Assembly: GCA_964622715.1 (NCBI GenBank)
Contig: CAZURR010000066.1
Span: 1 to 14,594, forward strand
Source: Hyphomicrobium_A sp964622715
GTDB taxonomy: Bacteria; Pseudomonadota; Alphaproteobacteria; Rhizobiales; Hyphomicrobiaceae
DNA: 14,594 bases
Reading direction: 5' to 3'
The number at the start of each line of letters is the position of its first letter. The stretch's first letter is position 1. Of this stretch, positions 8,462 through 14,594 are shown one piece after another. The notes under the pieces are model-generated. The model was not told where the DNA came from and ran no database searches. It saw only the letters and a program-made list of their open reading frames with translations. The translations under genes were made by a program, and so were the position numbers.

Positions 8462-8596
8462 ATGGCACACCGTAAGAATACGAAGTACGAGACTTCTTAT
8501 GATGCTTCTGGTGACAAGGCGCTGACCTGGTTCTTTGTTGGACTAGGGTTCATTGCGCTGGTTACTGCTCTTGTCGGTCAGGTCGGCGCTGCGTAG
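8462..8596 (+). CDS. Small single-span membrane protein (44 aa), function unknown
   Basis: I do not recognise this gene. The 44-residue product starts MAHRKNTKYETSYDASGDKA, a polar stretch with several Lys, Tyr and Asp, then has one membrane segment of about 20 residues (LTWFFVGLGFIALVTALVG) and ends QVGAA. The short charged N-terminus and single C-terminal helix suggest a tail-anchored or N-in small protein. A strong ribosome binding site (AGGGGGGA, spacing four) precedes the ATG. It stands alone: the divergent ATPase is about 750 bases upstream, and a 400-base untranslated stretch with predicted RNA structure follows. Small subunits of respiratory or transport complexes have this shape, but no family motif was found. 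Confidence that it is translated is moderate. Confidence 0.6.
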   Translation: MAHRKNTKYETSYDASGDKALTWFFVGLGFIALVTALVGQVGAA

Positions 8597-8612
8597 CGTC
8601 GGGCTTTGATAA

Positions 8613-8751
8613 GAGAGCGAGCGTTGATTGTCCAAACGCACGGCCGCGAAGTATCTTTGCAGCTAAGTGCATTTTGGAACACGCCTTGGCGTTCGCCAGA
8701 ATCTCAGTAAGGAGGGGACGTCCTTGACGCCCGCTCGCAACGCTCGTTTTT
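8613..8751 (+). ncRNA. Candidate structured RNA (or structured 3' UTR of the 44-aa gene)
   Basis: The ends pair: GAGAGCGAGCGTTG at 8613-8626 with CAACGCTCGTTTTT at 8738-8751, fourteen consecutive pairs of which nine are Watson-Crick in the core and the outer five alternate A-U and G-U. Inside are two small hairpins: TTGGC/GCCAG around GTTC (8686-8699) and AAGGA/TCCTT around seven bases (8709-8725). The T5 at 8747-8751 would make a natural 3' end. A competing pairing uses CGTTGATTG (8622-8630) with CAATCAACG (8752-8760), so two states exclude each other. No match to tmRNA, SRP RNA or RNase P RNA was seen. A 6S-like closed shape is only a loose resemblance. No promoter could be identified. Confidence 0.28.
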
Positions 8752-8789
8752 CAATCAACGTTGCCGGCTGCAATTTGCCTGAGCGAAGT

Positions 8790-8813
8790 GTCGGCGAAGC
8801 GACGTTTTTCTTT
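8790..8813 (+). terminator. Weak hairpin with T-run
   Basis: GTCG (8790-8793) and CGAC (8800-8803) flank GCGAAG, followed by GTTTTTCTTT. The four-pair stem is short, so the terminator call is tentative. Its T-run repeats the CGTTTTTC found at the end of the candidate RNA (8745-8752), which suggests two successive transcript ends in this non-coding stretch. Confidence 0.25.
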
Positions 8814-8984
8814 CAATGATACAAAGACAAACCACTGGGGCAGCGATAGGGCAAGCCCGCCCTAGGGCTGCGCATACAATCTGTGACGTGCGGGCCACGC
8901 GCCGACCTAATCGTTAGGCGTAAACCTGGACAGGTCTCGACACGACATCCTTACGCTCCGAAAGTTCAAGACCCGCTGCGAGCC

Positions 8985-8992
8985 AGGAGAGG
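8985..8992 (+). promoter_or_regulatory. Ribosome binding site of the signal-peptide frame at 9003
   Basis: AGGAGAGG lies ten bases before the ATG at 9003. It is the only good ribosome site near the papain-like gene; none exists before the TTG at 9093. It therefore supports translation beginning at 9003. Confidence 0.6.
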
Positions 8993-9002
8993 TTTCAGCG
9001 TT

Positions 9003-9089
9003 ATGAAGGTCTTGCTCGTTGTCGTGTGGATTATAGCGCTGGCCTGCGTGAATACGGCTCAGGCACAGGTCGATTGGTCATGGCCTTGA
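9003..9089 (+). CDS. Signal-peptide segment (28 aa) cut off from the papain-like protein by an in-frame TGA
   Basis: ATG at 9003 opens a 28-residue frame beginning MKVLLVVVWIIALACVNTAQ and ending AQVDWSWP before TGA at 9087-9089. It is a textbook Sec signal peptide: Lys2, a hydrophobic core and an AQA cleavage site near residue 21. The ribosome binding site AGGAGAGG is at 8985-8992. Downstream, in the same frame and with no other stop, the 576-codon papain-like frame begins one codon after the TGA. The simplest reading is that this is the first part of one secreted protein, and that the TGA is a point mutation, a sequencing error or a readthrough site. A free 28-residue peptide is less likely. 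An upstream in-frame ATG (8883) would add 40 residues before the signal, which is not expected. Confidence 0.55.
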   Translation: MKVLLVVVWIIALACVNTAQAQVDWSWP

Positions 9090-9092
9090 CTG

Positions 9093-10823
9093 TTGGAGCC
9101 AGACAAGCCAAGGGCCAAAATCAAGCGTTCGCACACCCGCCGGGTCCATAAGGGACCCCTGCGAGTGGCGCCGGCTGACAGCGATACATCATCGGGCGAG
9201 ATTGACTTGGCGGGTGGCGAGGCTGGCACCTCGCAGTGGCGGATCCTTCGCACTGCATGGACGGAGCGCGATGAGAAGGGTTACGAGGAGTTCGTCAAGC
9301 GCATTGGCGAAAGTGGGTGCAGAACGGTTCATTCTTGCCTAACCAGTGCCAAATCCAACCCGCTCTACCGAGCCTCCAATCCGCGCGGGATGTATTTTTA
9401 CGCTGACTGCGCCGATTTGCCCTACATGCTGCGCGCCTATTATGCGTGGAAGAACAACCTTCCTTTTTCCTACTCCAGTTCGGTCTCACCGCTCGGTCGC
9501 TCGCGCGATATTCGCTACACGAGGCGTGGAAACAAAATCAGCAGCCGCAGAGATTTGGTGGCGCCCGGTCTCGATGCTCGGCGTGCATTGCAGAGGATCG
9601 TCGATACGATCACGTCGGCGCACTATCGCTATCCACCGACAACCTCGGTCAAGCTGTTGCCTGATCACTATCCCGTCAGGATTTCTCGCGACAGCATCAA
9701 GCCAGGCACGATCATCTATGATCCCAATGGCCATGTTGCCGTGGTCTACAAAGTCACACCCGAAGGACGCGTACACTACATCGATACTCATCCCGACAAC
9801 TCGCTGACGCGCGGCATTTATGGCCGGGCCTTCACACGCGCTTCGCACAGCATGGGTGCGGGGTTCAAGTATTGGCGGCCTCAAGTCCTTGAGGGCGCCG
9901 TGCAGGACAAGGATGGGAATTATCGGGGAGGCCGCATTGTCGTTGCTGGCGACAAGGACATTGCCGACTGGTCCGACGAGCAGTTCTTCGGTACTGGGCC
10001 GGAGCGGCCAAAGAGCTGGCGTCAGGCTAAGTTCACTCTCGATGGTGAACGACTTAACTACTATGACTTCGTCCGCAAGCGTCTCGCCATTGCAGGCTTC
10101 CGCTACAATCCCGTCGAGGAAACGCGCTCAAGAGTCGACGCTTTGTGTGAGGATCTTAAGTTCCGCGTCGATGCGGTCGACATCGCGGTCAAGGCTAAAA
10201 TCGATCGTCGGCCTCAGCCGAGCCGGTTGCCGTTGAATATCTATGGCACCCATGGCGATTGGGAGACGTATTCCACGCCCTCGCGCGATGCGCGGCTCAA
10301 GACCTCATTCAAAGAGTTAAGGGATGAAGTAGCTCGCTTTCTCGCCTTGGCGGAAAAGGACAGGGCCAAATTGGCCTACGACGGCGACGACCTGCGCAGC
10401 GACCTGCGAAAGGCGTATCGCAATGCGGCCGCGGCTTGCGTCATCAGCTATACAAAAAGCGATGGCACCGACAAGCAGCCCACATTCGAAGAGATCGCCG
10501 GCCGCTTGTTTAAGCTCTCATTCGATCCTCATCACTGCGTTGAGCGCAGGTGGGGCGCAAATGACCCTGAAGAACTTGCTTCCTGCCCTGATGGCAGAAC
10601 CAAGCAAGCGTGGTACGAAGCCCAACAACGACTGAGAAATCAGCCCGATAGGACCTATGACACCCAAATGGGTTTTTCTTTATGGGCACTCAAGCACGCC
10701 GTGCCCGGCAGCGGCATCAATGAGCCGCCCGACATCGACGTCTCTGGCCTTCTGGATGCGCCGATGAGCGCACGAGACGAAAGAATTATTGAGGCGCGTC
10801 GTTCTGACTTTAAACGCAAGTGA
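9093..10823 (+). CDS. Papain-like (NlpC/P60-type fold) exported protein, family unknown; split from its signal peptide by TGA
   Basis: Residue numbers count from TTG at 9093 (576 residues). Residues 1-45 are a basic, low-complexity linker. Residues 48-265 hold a probable cysteine-peptidase fold: Cys106 in FYADCADLPYMLRAYYAWK at the start of a helix, then SIKPGTIIYDPNGHVAVVYK with His214, and HYIDTHPDN with Asp231, His233 and Asp235. A Cys on a helix, then a strand His in GHVA, is the NlpC/P60 or CHAP arrangement, whose members usually cut peptidoglycan; the catalytic role here is inferred. The C-terminal half (300-576) has no fold I know, with a marked YGTHGDWETYSTPSRDARL at 384-402 and extra Cys at 352, 449, 482 and 498. 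No ribosome site precedes TTG 9093, so the natural start is probably ATG 9003 with TGA 9087 in between. As it stands the gene may be broken or need readthrough, although the 576 codons themselves are undamaged. Confidence 0.75.
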   Translation: MEPDKPRAKIKRSHTRRVHKGPLRVAPADSDTSSGEIDLAGGEAGTSQWRILRTAWTERDEKGYEEFVKRIGESGCRTVHSCLTSAKSNPLYRASNPRGMYFYADCADLPYMLRAYYAWKNNLPFSYSSSVSPLGRSRDIRYTRRGNKISSRRDLVAPGLDARRALQRIVDTITSAHYRYPPTTSVKLLPDHYPVRISRDSIKPGTIIYDPNGHVAVVYKVTPEGRVHYIDTHPDNSLTRGIYGRAFTRASHSMGAGFKYWRPQVLEGAVQDKDGNYRGGRIVVAGDKDIADWSDEQFFGTGPERPKSWRQAKFTLDGERLNYYDFVRKRLAIAGFRYNPVEETRSRVDALCEDLKFRVDAVDIAVKAKIDRRPQPSRLPLNIYGTHGDWETYSTPSRDARLKTSFKELRDEVARFLALAEKDRAKLAYDGDDLRSDLRKAYRNAAAACVISYTKSDGTDKQPTFEEIAGRLFKLSFDPHHCVERRWGANDPEELASCPDGRTKQAWYEAQQRLRNQPDRTYDTQMGFSLWALKHAVPGSGINEPPDIDVSGLLDAPMSARDERIIEARRSDFKRK

Positions 10824-10951
10824 TAGATACAGCTTTGTTTGGGTGGCTGCCGGTGCCTAGGTCAGTATATCGTGCCCATCATGGCTTGCGTCGACGTGTC
10901 ACCCAACCCTCATCCCAATGACTATCCCGGGGACTACTTTGGAGTTTGGCT

Positions 10952-11320
10952 ATGAGCGCTTTCTTTAAATCCTTGTTCGTTTTGGCCGGCGTGATCACGC
11001 TACTGCTGCTCTACGTCGCCGTGGAGGTTGTCGTAGCGATGTTCGTCTATATGTACTTAGCACTCAATCATGTTGAAACGTTTGGCACTCTCATTAGTTT
11101 CTCGCGAGACGTCTTGAACTTGTTTGCCAACCAACTGGAGCAGTTTTCGCCTGAGCTCGCCAATCGCGCCTACACCACCTTGCTGGGCGAGCTTGGCCCC
11201 AAGTCCATCCTACTGCTCCTAATAGGCCTAATTGTCGGTGCCGTGGGTCGGCTCATCGGTTGGCTGGTGCGGCGTTGGATTCATAGTGCACGGTTGGGTC
11301 TGCCGAGCTCGATCCGCTGA
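10952..11320 (+). CDS. Small membrane protein with two hydrophobic regions (122 aa), function unknown
   Basis: I do not recognise a family. ATG at 10952 is chosen over the TTG at 10946 because GGAG (10941-10944) lies seven bases before it. Residues 6-38 form one very long hydrophobic stretch (starting KSLFVLAGVITLLLLYVAVE), long enough for one tilted helix or a tight hairpin, with Glu25 in the middle. A polar, amphipathic middle (40-82) follows, then a second membrane segment at 85-107 with GxxxG-like spacing and a basic end (VRRWIHSAR), which puts the C-terminus in the cytoplasm. It lies 128 bases after the papain-like gene and 178 before the DUF3300 gene on the same strand; co-transcription is possible but not shown. 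Confidence 0.7.
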   Translation: MSAFFKSLFVLAGVITLLLLYVAVEVVVAMFVYMYLALNHVETFGTLISFSRDVLNLFANQLEQFSPELANRAYTTLLGELGPKSILLLLIGLIVGAVGRLIGWLVRRWIHSARLGLPSSIR

Positions 11321-11486
11321 TGTCCGCCTTCGCGCAGCTCTATCGTGGGCGCGTGGTTGCTGTCCCGCACCCTGCCCCACGAAGAGACTAGGCCCGTCCT
11401 AACAAGGTATTGGGTCAGTCGGGCTAACTACCAAAGGTCTATAGGAAGACGACGGAGAAAACTTATTATATGGGTTCAGTTTACCT

Positions 11487-11493
11487 AAGGTGA
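11487..11493 (+). promoter_or_regulatory. Ribosome binding site deciding the DUF3300 start
   Basis: AAGGTGA lies five bases before ATG 11499. The in-frame GTG at 11490 is part of this site, so it cannot be the start with the same ribosome signal. This favours the ATG. Confidence 0.6.
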
Positions 11494-11498
11494 GTTTC

Positions 11499-12806
11499 AT
11501 GTTTGCAAGGTTTTTGCTTCAAATAGGAGCGCTGATTGTTGCTGTGTCTCTCTTGCCGGCCCCCACGCTGGCGCAAGACACTGCGCCGAAGGAAGCCGCT
11601 GCGCCCAAGGAAGACAAAACACTCAAGAAAGAGGAGCTGGATCAGCTTCTCGCTCCAATAGCGCTCTATCCCGATGATCTTCTCTCCAATGTGCTGATGG
11701 CATCGACCTATCCACTTGAGGTCGTGCAGGCAGCGCGCTGGGTGAAGGAGCCGGCCAACGCAAAGCTTAAGGGCGATGCCCTGGAAAAGGCGCTCGAGAA
11801 GCAGGATTGGGATCCCAGCGTCAAGTCTATCACGCCGTTTCCAGAAGTCCTGGAGTTGATGAGCAGCGAACTTGAGTGGACACAAAAACTCGGTGACGCG
11901 GTCCTCGCGCAAGAGGCGGACGTCATGGATCAGATCCAGTTCCTACGGGACAAGGCTGACGAGGCGGGAAATCTCAAAAGCAACAAAGAGCAGAAGGTCA
12001 CAAAGAAGAGTTCGGGTTCGGGCGGTGGAAAATACATCTACATCGAACCGGCAAGTCCCGAAGTCGTCTATGTGCCGGTTTACGAACCGACCGTGGTTTA
12101 TGGGTCTTGGTGGTATCCGGCCTATCCGCCTTACTACTGGCCGCCGCCGCGGGGTGGCGCCTTTGTGGCGGGCTTCTTCTGGGGGGTAGGTGTCGCCATT
12201 GTCCCACCCTTGTGGGGTTGGGGAAGCTGCAACTGGGGCGGCCGCTACATCAATGTCAACGTCAACAAATACAACAGGATCAACGTCAACAATCCGAAGA
12301 TCACGTCTAATAGGTGGCAGCACAACTCCTACCACCGCCGAGGCGTCAAATATAACAACAACAAGGTGCGACAGAAGTATGCCAAGGGTGACATTCGAGG
12401 CGGTCAGAAAAATCGGCTCGACTATCGCGGTCACAGCGGCAAGCAAGTGCTAAAGCCTAAGGACGGTGATCGCCGCCCTGGAGCTGGTACGAAACCAGGT
12501 GAGCGGCCGAAAGCTGGTGGCGACAAGCGACCAGGCGGTGGCCCCAAGGCCGGTGACAAGAAGCGACCTTCAACCGCTGACAAAAAGCGGCCCTCAACGA
12601 GCCCTAAAAAACAGCCTTCATCCGGATCTAAGAAGCGGCCTTCATCCGGCAGCAAGAATCGGAAGAGCAACAATGCCTTCTCCAAACCGAGAAAAAGCTC
12701 GTCGGCCCGCCAGCACGCAAGCCGTGGCCGATCGAGTATGGGTGGGCGCGGTGGTGGCGGGCGTCGTGGCGGCGGTGGCGGTCGCGGCGGAGGCCGCAGG
12801 CGCTAA
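11499..12806 (+). CDS. DUF3300 domain protein with basic Lys/Pro/Ser repeats and Gly/Arg tail
   Basis: An exported protein of unknown function (435 residues from ATG 11499). Residues 1-26 are a signal peptide ending PTLAQ. Residues 46-165 are the DUF3300 domain, with LDQLLAPIALYPDDLLSNVL, AARWVKEPAN and WDPSVKSITPFPEVL. Residues 179-215 are rich in Tyr, Pro and Trp (YVPVYEPTVVYGSWWYPAYP), and 217-245 are glycine-rich and hydrophobic, perhaps a membrane or surface patch. Residues 250-310 are Asn/Tyr/Arg-rich. The tail (320-435) is strongly basic, with four 8-residue repeats KKRPSTAD-like at 354-385 and a final Gly/Arg run. The domain is known mainly as the partner of DUF2950, whose gene follows after 69 bases. 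The basic tail suggests binding to a polyanion such as LPS, nucleic acid or cell-wall polymer; this is inference. Confidence 0.88.
   Translation: MFARFLLQIGALIVAVSLLPAPTLAQDTAPKEAAAPKEDKTLKKEELDQLLAPIALYPDDLLSNVLMASTYPLEVVQAARWVKEPANAKLKGDALEKALEKQDWDPSVKSITPFPEVLELMSSELEWTQKLGDAVLAQEADVMDQIQFLRDKADEAGNLKSNKEQKVTKKSSGSGGGKYIYIEPASPEVVYVPVYEPTVVYGSWWYPAYPPYYWPPPRGGAFVAGFFWGVGVAIVPPLWGWGSCNWGGRYINVNVNKYNRINVNNPKITSNRWQHNSYHRRGVKYNNNKVRQKYAKGDIRGGQKNRLDYRGHSGKQVLKPKDGDRRPGAGTKPGERPKAGGDKRPGGGPKAGDKKRPSTADKKRPSTSPKKQPSSGSKKRPSSGSKNRKSNNAFSKPRKSSSARQHASRGRSSMGGRGGGGRRGGGGGRGGGRRR
12558..12653 (+). repeat. Four 24-bp tandem repeats inside the DUF3300 gene
   Basis: Units at 12558-12581, 12582-12605, 12606-12629 and 12630-12653 encode KKRPSTAD, KKRPSTSP, KKQPSSGS and KKRPSSGS. 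The units are imperfect at DNA level, with many synonymous differences, so they look old and selected at protein level rather than a recent slippage expansion. Degenerate units with KPGERPKAG and KRPGGGPKAG precede them. Confidence 0.8.
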
Positions 12807-12875
12807 TGCCGTACCTGCCAGCAACCGGGTCTTAGATGTGAGCACCGTCGAAACCGCTGTTTAGTCGAGGCGACC

Positions 12876-13835
12876 ATGACTCAGTCTTTCCAATTTTTGC
12901 AGCCTGATCGAACCTCCAGATTGCGTCAGCTCGCTTGGTTGAGTGCGGCATTTGCCGGGATGGCTTTTGTATCAGGGGCGGCTGCCCAACAAAGTTACAA
13001 AACACCCGAAGAGGCCGTTACCGCGCTCGTCGAGGCAGCCAGATCCGGCAGCACTGAGACGCTTCTTGCCGTGTTCGGCCCCGATGGCGAGGATATCGTT
13101 TTGTCTGGCGATGACGTTGCTGATGCCGCCGGCCGGGAAACGTTCGTCAAGGCTTACGATGCGAAGCACTCAATGGAATCGGAAGGTGACGACAAGGTCG
13201 TGCTGATCCTCGGCGAGGAAGAATGGCCGTTCCCGATCCCGGTTGTTCGCGACAACGATGCGTGGATATTTGATGCCGAAGCCGGACGGGAGGAGATTCT
13301 AGCGCGGCGTATCGGTCGTAACGAGTTGAGCGCGATTCAGGCCGTTCTAGCGTACGTCGACGCGCAGAACGAGTACGCGGAAGCCGCGCGATTAAACGGC
13401 GGCATCGCGACCTATGCGCAGAGGATTCTGAGCCAACCAGGGAAAAAGGACGGACTCTACTGGCCGGCAGAGCTGGGTGGAAAGAGCCCGCTTGGCGACC
13501 TCGTCGCTCAAGCCGCCGCTGATGGCTATAGCGTGGACGAAAAACGCGCGCCCTTCCATGGCTACTTCTACAAGGTCTTGACGCGGCAGGGCGCTTCAGC
13601 ACCCGGCGGTGCCTACGATTATATCGCTGGCGATAAGATGATTGGTGGCTTTGCTCTAGTCGCCTATCCGGCCGAATACGAGAACTCAGGCATCATGACA
13701 TTTCTCGTCAATCACGACGGGATCGTATTTCAGAAGGATTTGGGTTCACAAACGAGCCAAATCGTGGAAGCCATGACCGAGTTCAATCCGGACGACACGT
13801 GGACACGATCGAAAGAAGACGCTCCGGCACAATAG
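12876..13835 (+). CDS. DUF2950 family exported protein
   Basis: A 319-residue protein of unknown function. Residues 1-38 are an N-terminal signal (basic start, hydrophobic LAWLSAAFAGMAFVSGAAA, cleavage before QQSYK). The mature part runs the whole length of the DUF2950 family: YKTPEEAVTALVEAARSG, then LLAVFGPDGEDIVLSGDDV, EEWPFPIPVVRDNDAWIFDA, the Arg/Glu-rich GREEILARRIGRNELSA followed by YVDAQNEYA, DGLYWP, FHGYFYKVLTRQG, GGAYDYI, and near the end GGFALVAYPAEYENSGIMTFLVNHDGIVFQKDLG. No catalytic residues are known for it. ATG 12876 is preceded by a GAGG site. It follows the DUF3300 gene by 69 bases and precedes the metallopeptidase gene by 72, as expected for an operon. DUF3300 and DUF2950 genes are commonly adjacent in proteobacteria, so the two products probably act together in the periplasm. 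Confidence 0.9.
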   Translation: MTQSFQFLQPDRTSRLRQLAWLSAAFAGMAFVSGAAAQQSYKTPEEAVTALVEAARSGSTETLLAVFGPDGEDIVLSGDDVADAAGRETFVKAYDAKHSMESEGDDKVVLILGEEEWPFPIPVVRDNDAWIFDAEAGREEILARRIGRNELSAIQAVLAYVDAQNEYAEAARLNGGIATYAQRILSQPGKKDGLYWPAELGGKSPLGDLVAQAAADGYSVDEKRAPFHGYFYKVLTRQGASAPGGAYDYIAGDKMIGGFALVAYPAEYENSGIMTFLVNHDGIVFQKDLGSQTSQIVEAMTEFNPDDTWTRSKEDAPAQ

Positions 13836-13837
13836 AT

Positions 13838-13863
13838 GCCGCATGTCTCCGGCACATGACGGC
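13838..13863 (+). other. Intercistronic hairpin between the DUF2950 and metallopeptidase genes
   Basis: GCCG+CATGT (13838-13846) pairs with ACATG+A+CGGC (13854-13863), nine pairs with a one-base bulge and a seven-base loop. No T-run follows, so it is more likely an mRNA processing or stabilising structure than a terminator. It starts two bases after the DUF2950 stop codon. Confidence 0.35.
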
Positions 13864-13907
13864 GCCGGCCAACTGCGCGACCCTTCAGTGGCGCGGGGAA
13901 GCACGAA

Positions 13908-14594
13908 ATGTTTGAAGATCCAATGTTTTGGGTATTTGTTCTTCCTGGCCTGCTGTTAGGCGCATATGCGCAGTCCCGCATCAAGTTCAACGTTGCGAAA
14001 TACTCTCAGGTCGCGACGGAAGGTGGAATTACCGGTGCCCAAGTGGCTCGGCGATTACTGGATTCTCAAGGACTCCAGAACGTAGCCGTCGAGTCGACGC
14101 CAGGGATGTTGAGCGATCACTACGATCCTCGTTCCAAGATACTGCGACTAAGTCAGGACGTGTACTATACGCCGAGCGTTGCCGCAGTCGGAATTGCGGC
14201 TCATGAGACCGGACATGCCTTGCAGGATGCGGTGGACTACCTGCCCTTGGAAGCGCGAACATACATCGTGCCGGTAGTGCAATTGGCTTCGAAGGTTGCT
14301 CCCTGGCTGTTTCTTGGTGGGATAATTTTGGGCTTTCCCACTCTAGCCTGGGCTGGCGTTATTCTCTTCGGGTCGTCCTGCATCTTTTCTTTGATTACCT
14401 TGCCGGTGGAGTTCGATGCCAGTGATAGGGCGCAAAAATTACTCATCAGCCATGGCATCATCCACGGCGAGGAACAGATAACCGGAGTTGAAAAGGTATT
14501 GGGGGCTGCCGCTTGGACCTATGTGGCGGCAGCAGTATCTGCGATCGGAAGCTGGCTCTTCTACGTCTTCGTCTTGCTGTCCCAGGTGCGCTCC
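13908..14594 (+). CDS. YugP-type membrane zinc metallopeptidase, partial (runs off the window end)
   Basis: The first 229 residues of a membrane-bound zinc peptidase, with no stop codon before the window edge. It starts MFEDPMFWVFVLPGLLLGAY, an N-terminal membrane segment, followed by the soluble domain with GITGAQVARRLLD, LSDHYDPRSKILRLS and the zinc site HETGH at 99-103 (two His ligands and the catalytic Glu100). Membrane helices follow at about 122-165, and LPVEFDASDRA with Glu168, a likely third zinc ligand, then a further helix near 205-225. This order is that of the YugP/Zn_peptidase_2 family (PF04298); the full protein should be only slightly longer. ATG 13908 has GGGGAA at 13895-13900, seven bases before it. 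It is 72 bases behind the DUF2950 gene and probably in the same operon, which suggests maturation or turnover of envelope proteins; its substrate is unknown. Confidence 0.88.
   Translation, partial: MFEDPMFWVFVLPGLLLGAYAQSRIKFNVAKYSQVATEGGITGAQVARRLLDSQGLQNVAVESTPGMLSDHYDPRSKILRLSQDVYYTPSVAAVGIAAHETGHALQDAVDYLPLEARTYIVPVVQLASKVAPWLFLGGIILGFPTLAWAGVILFGSSCIFSLITLPVEFDASDRAQKLLISHGIIHGEEQITGVEKVLGAAAWTYVAAAVSAIGSWLFYVFVLLSQVRS

Larger units (their letters stand above)
8597..9002. other. 406-base non-coding stretch with RNA-like secondary structure
   Basis: No gene is seen between the 44-residue frame and the signal-peptide frame. The first half holds the candidate structured RNA at 8613-8760. 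A second hairpin-plus-T-run is at 8790-8813: GTCG and CGAC around six bases, followed by GTTTTTCTTT, possibly a weak terminator. A GCATACAAT at 8872-8880 resembles a -10 region for the next gene, with no clear -35. AGGAGAGG at 8985-8992 is the ribosome site of the frame starting at 9003. Confidence 0.5.

Noticed and set aside
8611..8751. Calling the structured region 6S RNA
   Set aside because: End pairing and length are loosely similar, but the central-bubble pattern and the usual neighbouring gene are not seen.
9087..9089. Idea that TGA encodes Trp or selenocysteine
   Set aside because: TGA ends other genes here (3819-3821, 11318-11320), Trp is encoded by TGG, and no SECIS-like hairpin was seen directly after it; ordinary mutation, error or readthrough is simpler.
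1..14594. Search for CRISPR arrays, insertion sequences, tRNA or phage genes
   Set aside because: No regularly spaced repeats, transposase motifs, tRNA cloverleaf signatures or phage-like genes were seen.

Overview
This window looks like ordinary chromosomal DNA of a Gram-negative proteobacterium. Evidence for the Gram-negative envelope is an OmpW-type outer-membrane barrel protein, a very large MscK-type mechanosensitive channel with a periplasmic coiled-coil domain, and several exported proteins with clear signal peptides. GC-rich codon use and the DUF3300/DUF2950 pair would suit an alphaproteobacterium, but no rRNA or marker gene is present, so this is only a guess. A run of exactly 100 N (3966-4065) shows that the sequence is a draft scaffold.

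Layout. 315-3821 (+): MscK/MscM-like channel. 3822-4125: intergenic DNA broken by the assembly gap. 4126-4836 (+): OmpW-family porin. 4923-7706 (-): P-type cation ATPase, convergent with ompW, with terminator-like inverted repeats between the two. 7707-9002: about 1.3 kb with few genes. It holds one well-supported 44-residue membrane protein (8462-8596), a 16-bp perfect palindrome (8158-8173) and a candidate structured RNA (about 8611-8760). 9003-10823 (+): a secreted papain-like (Cys/His) protein whose signal peptide is cut off from the mature protein by one in-frame TGA. 10952-11320 (+): small two-helix membrane protein. 11499-12806, 12876-13835 and 13908 to the window end (all +): DUF3300 protein, DUF2950 protein and a YugP-type membrane zinc metallopeptidase, with gaps of 69 and 72 bases, probably one operon.

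How the genes fit together. Nearly everything concerns the cell envelope: osmotic tension release, an outer-membrane channel, cation transport across the inner membrane, exported proteins of unknown function and membrane proteolysis. No mobile element, phage, CRISPR array, tRNA or rRNA was seen. The best candidates for something undescribed are the split papain-like gene with its in-frame TGA, the DUF3300-DUF2950-metallopeptidase cassette, and the structured region after the 44-residue gene with two mutually exclusive pairings.
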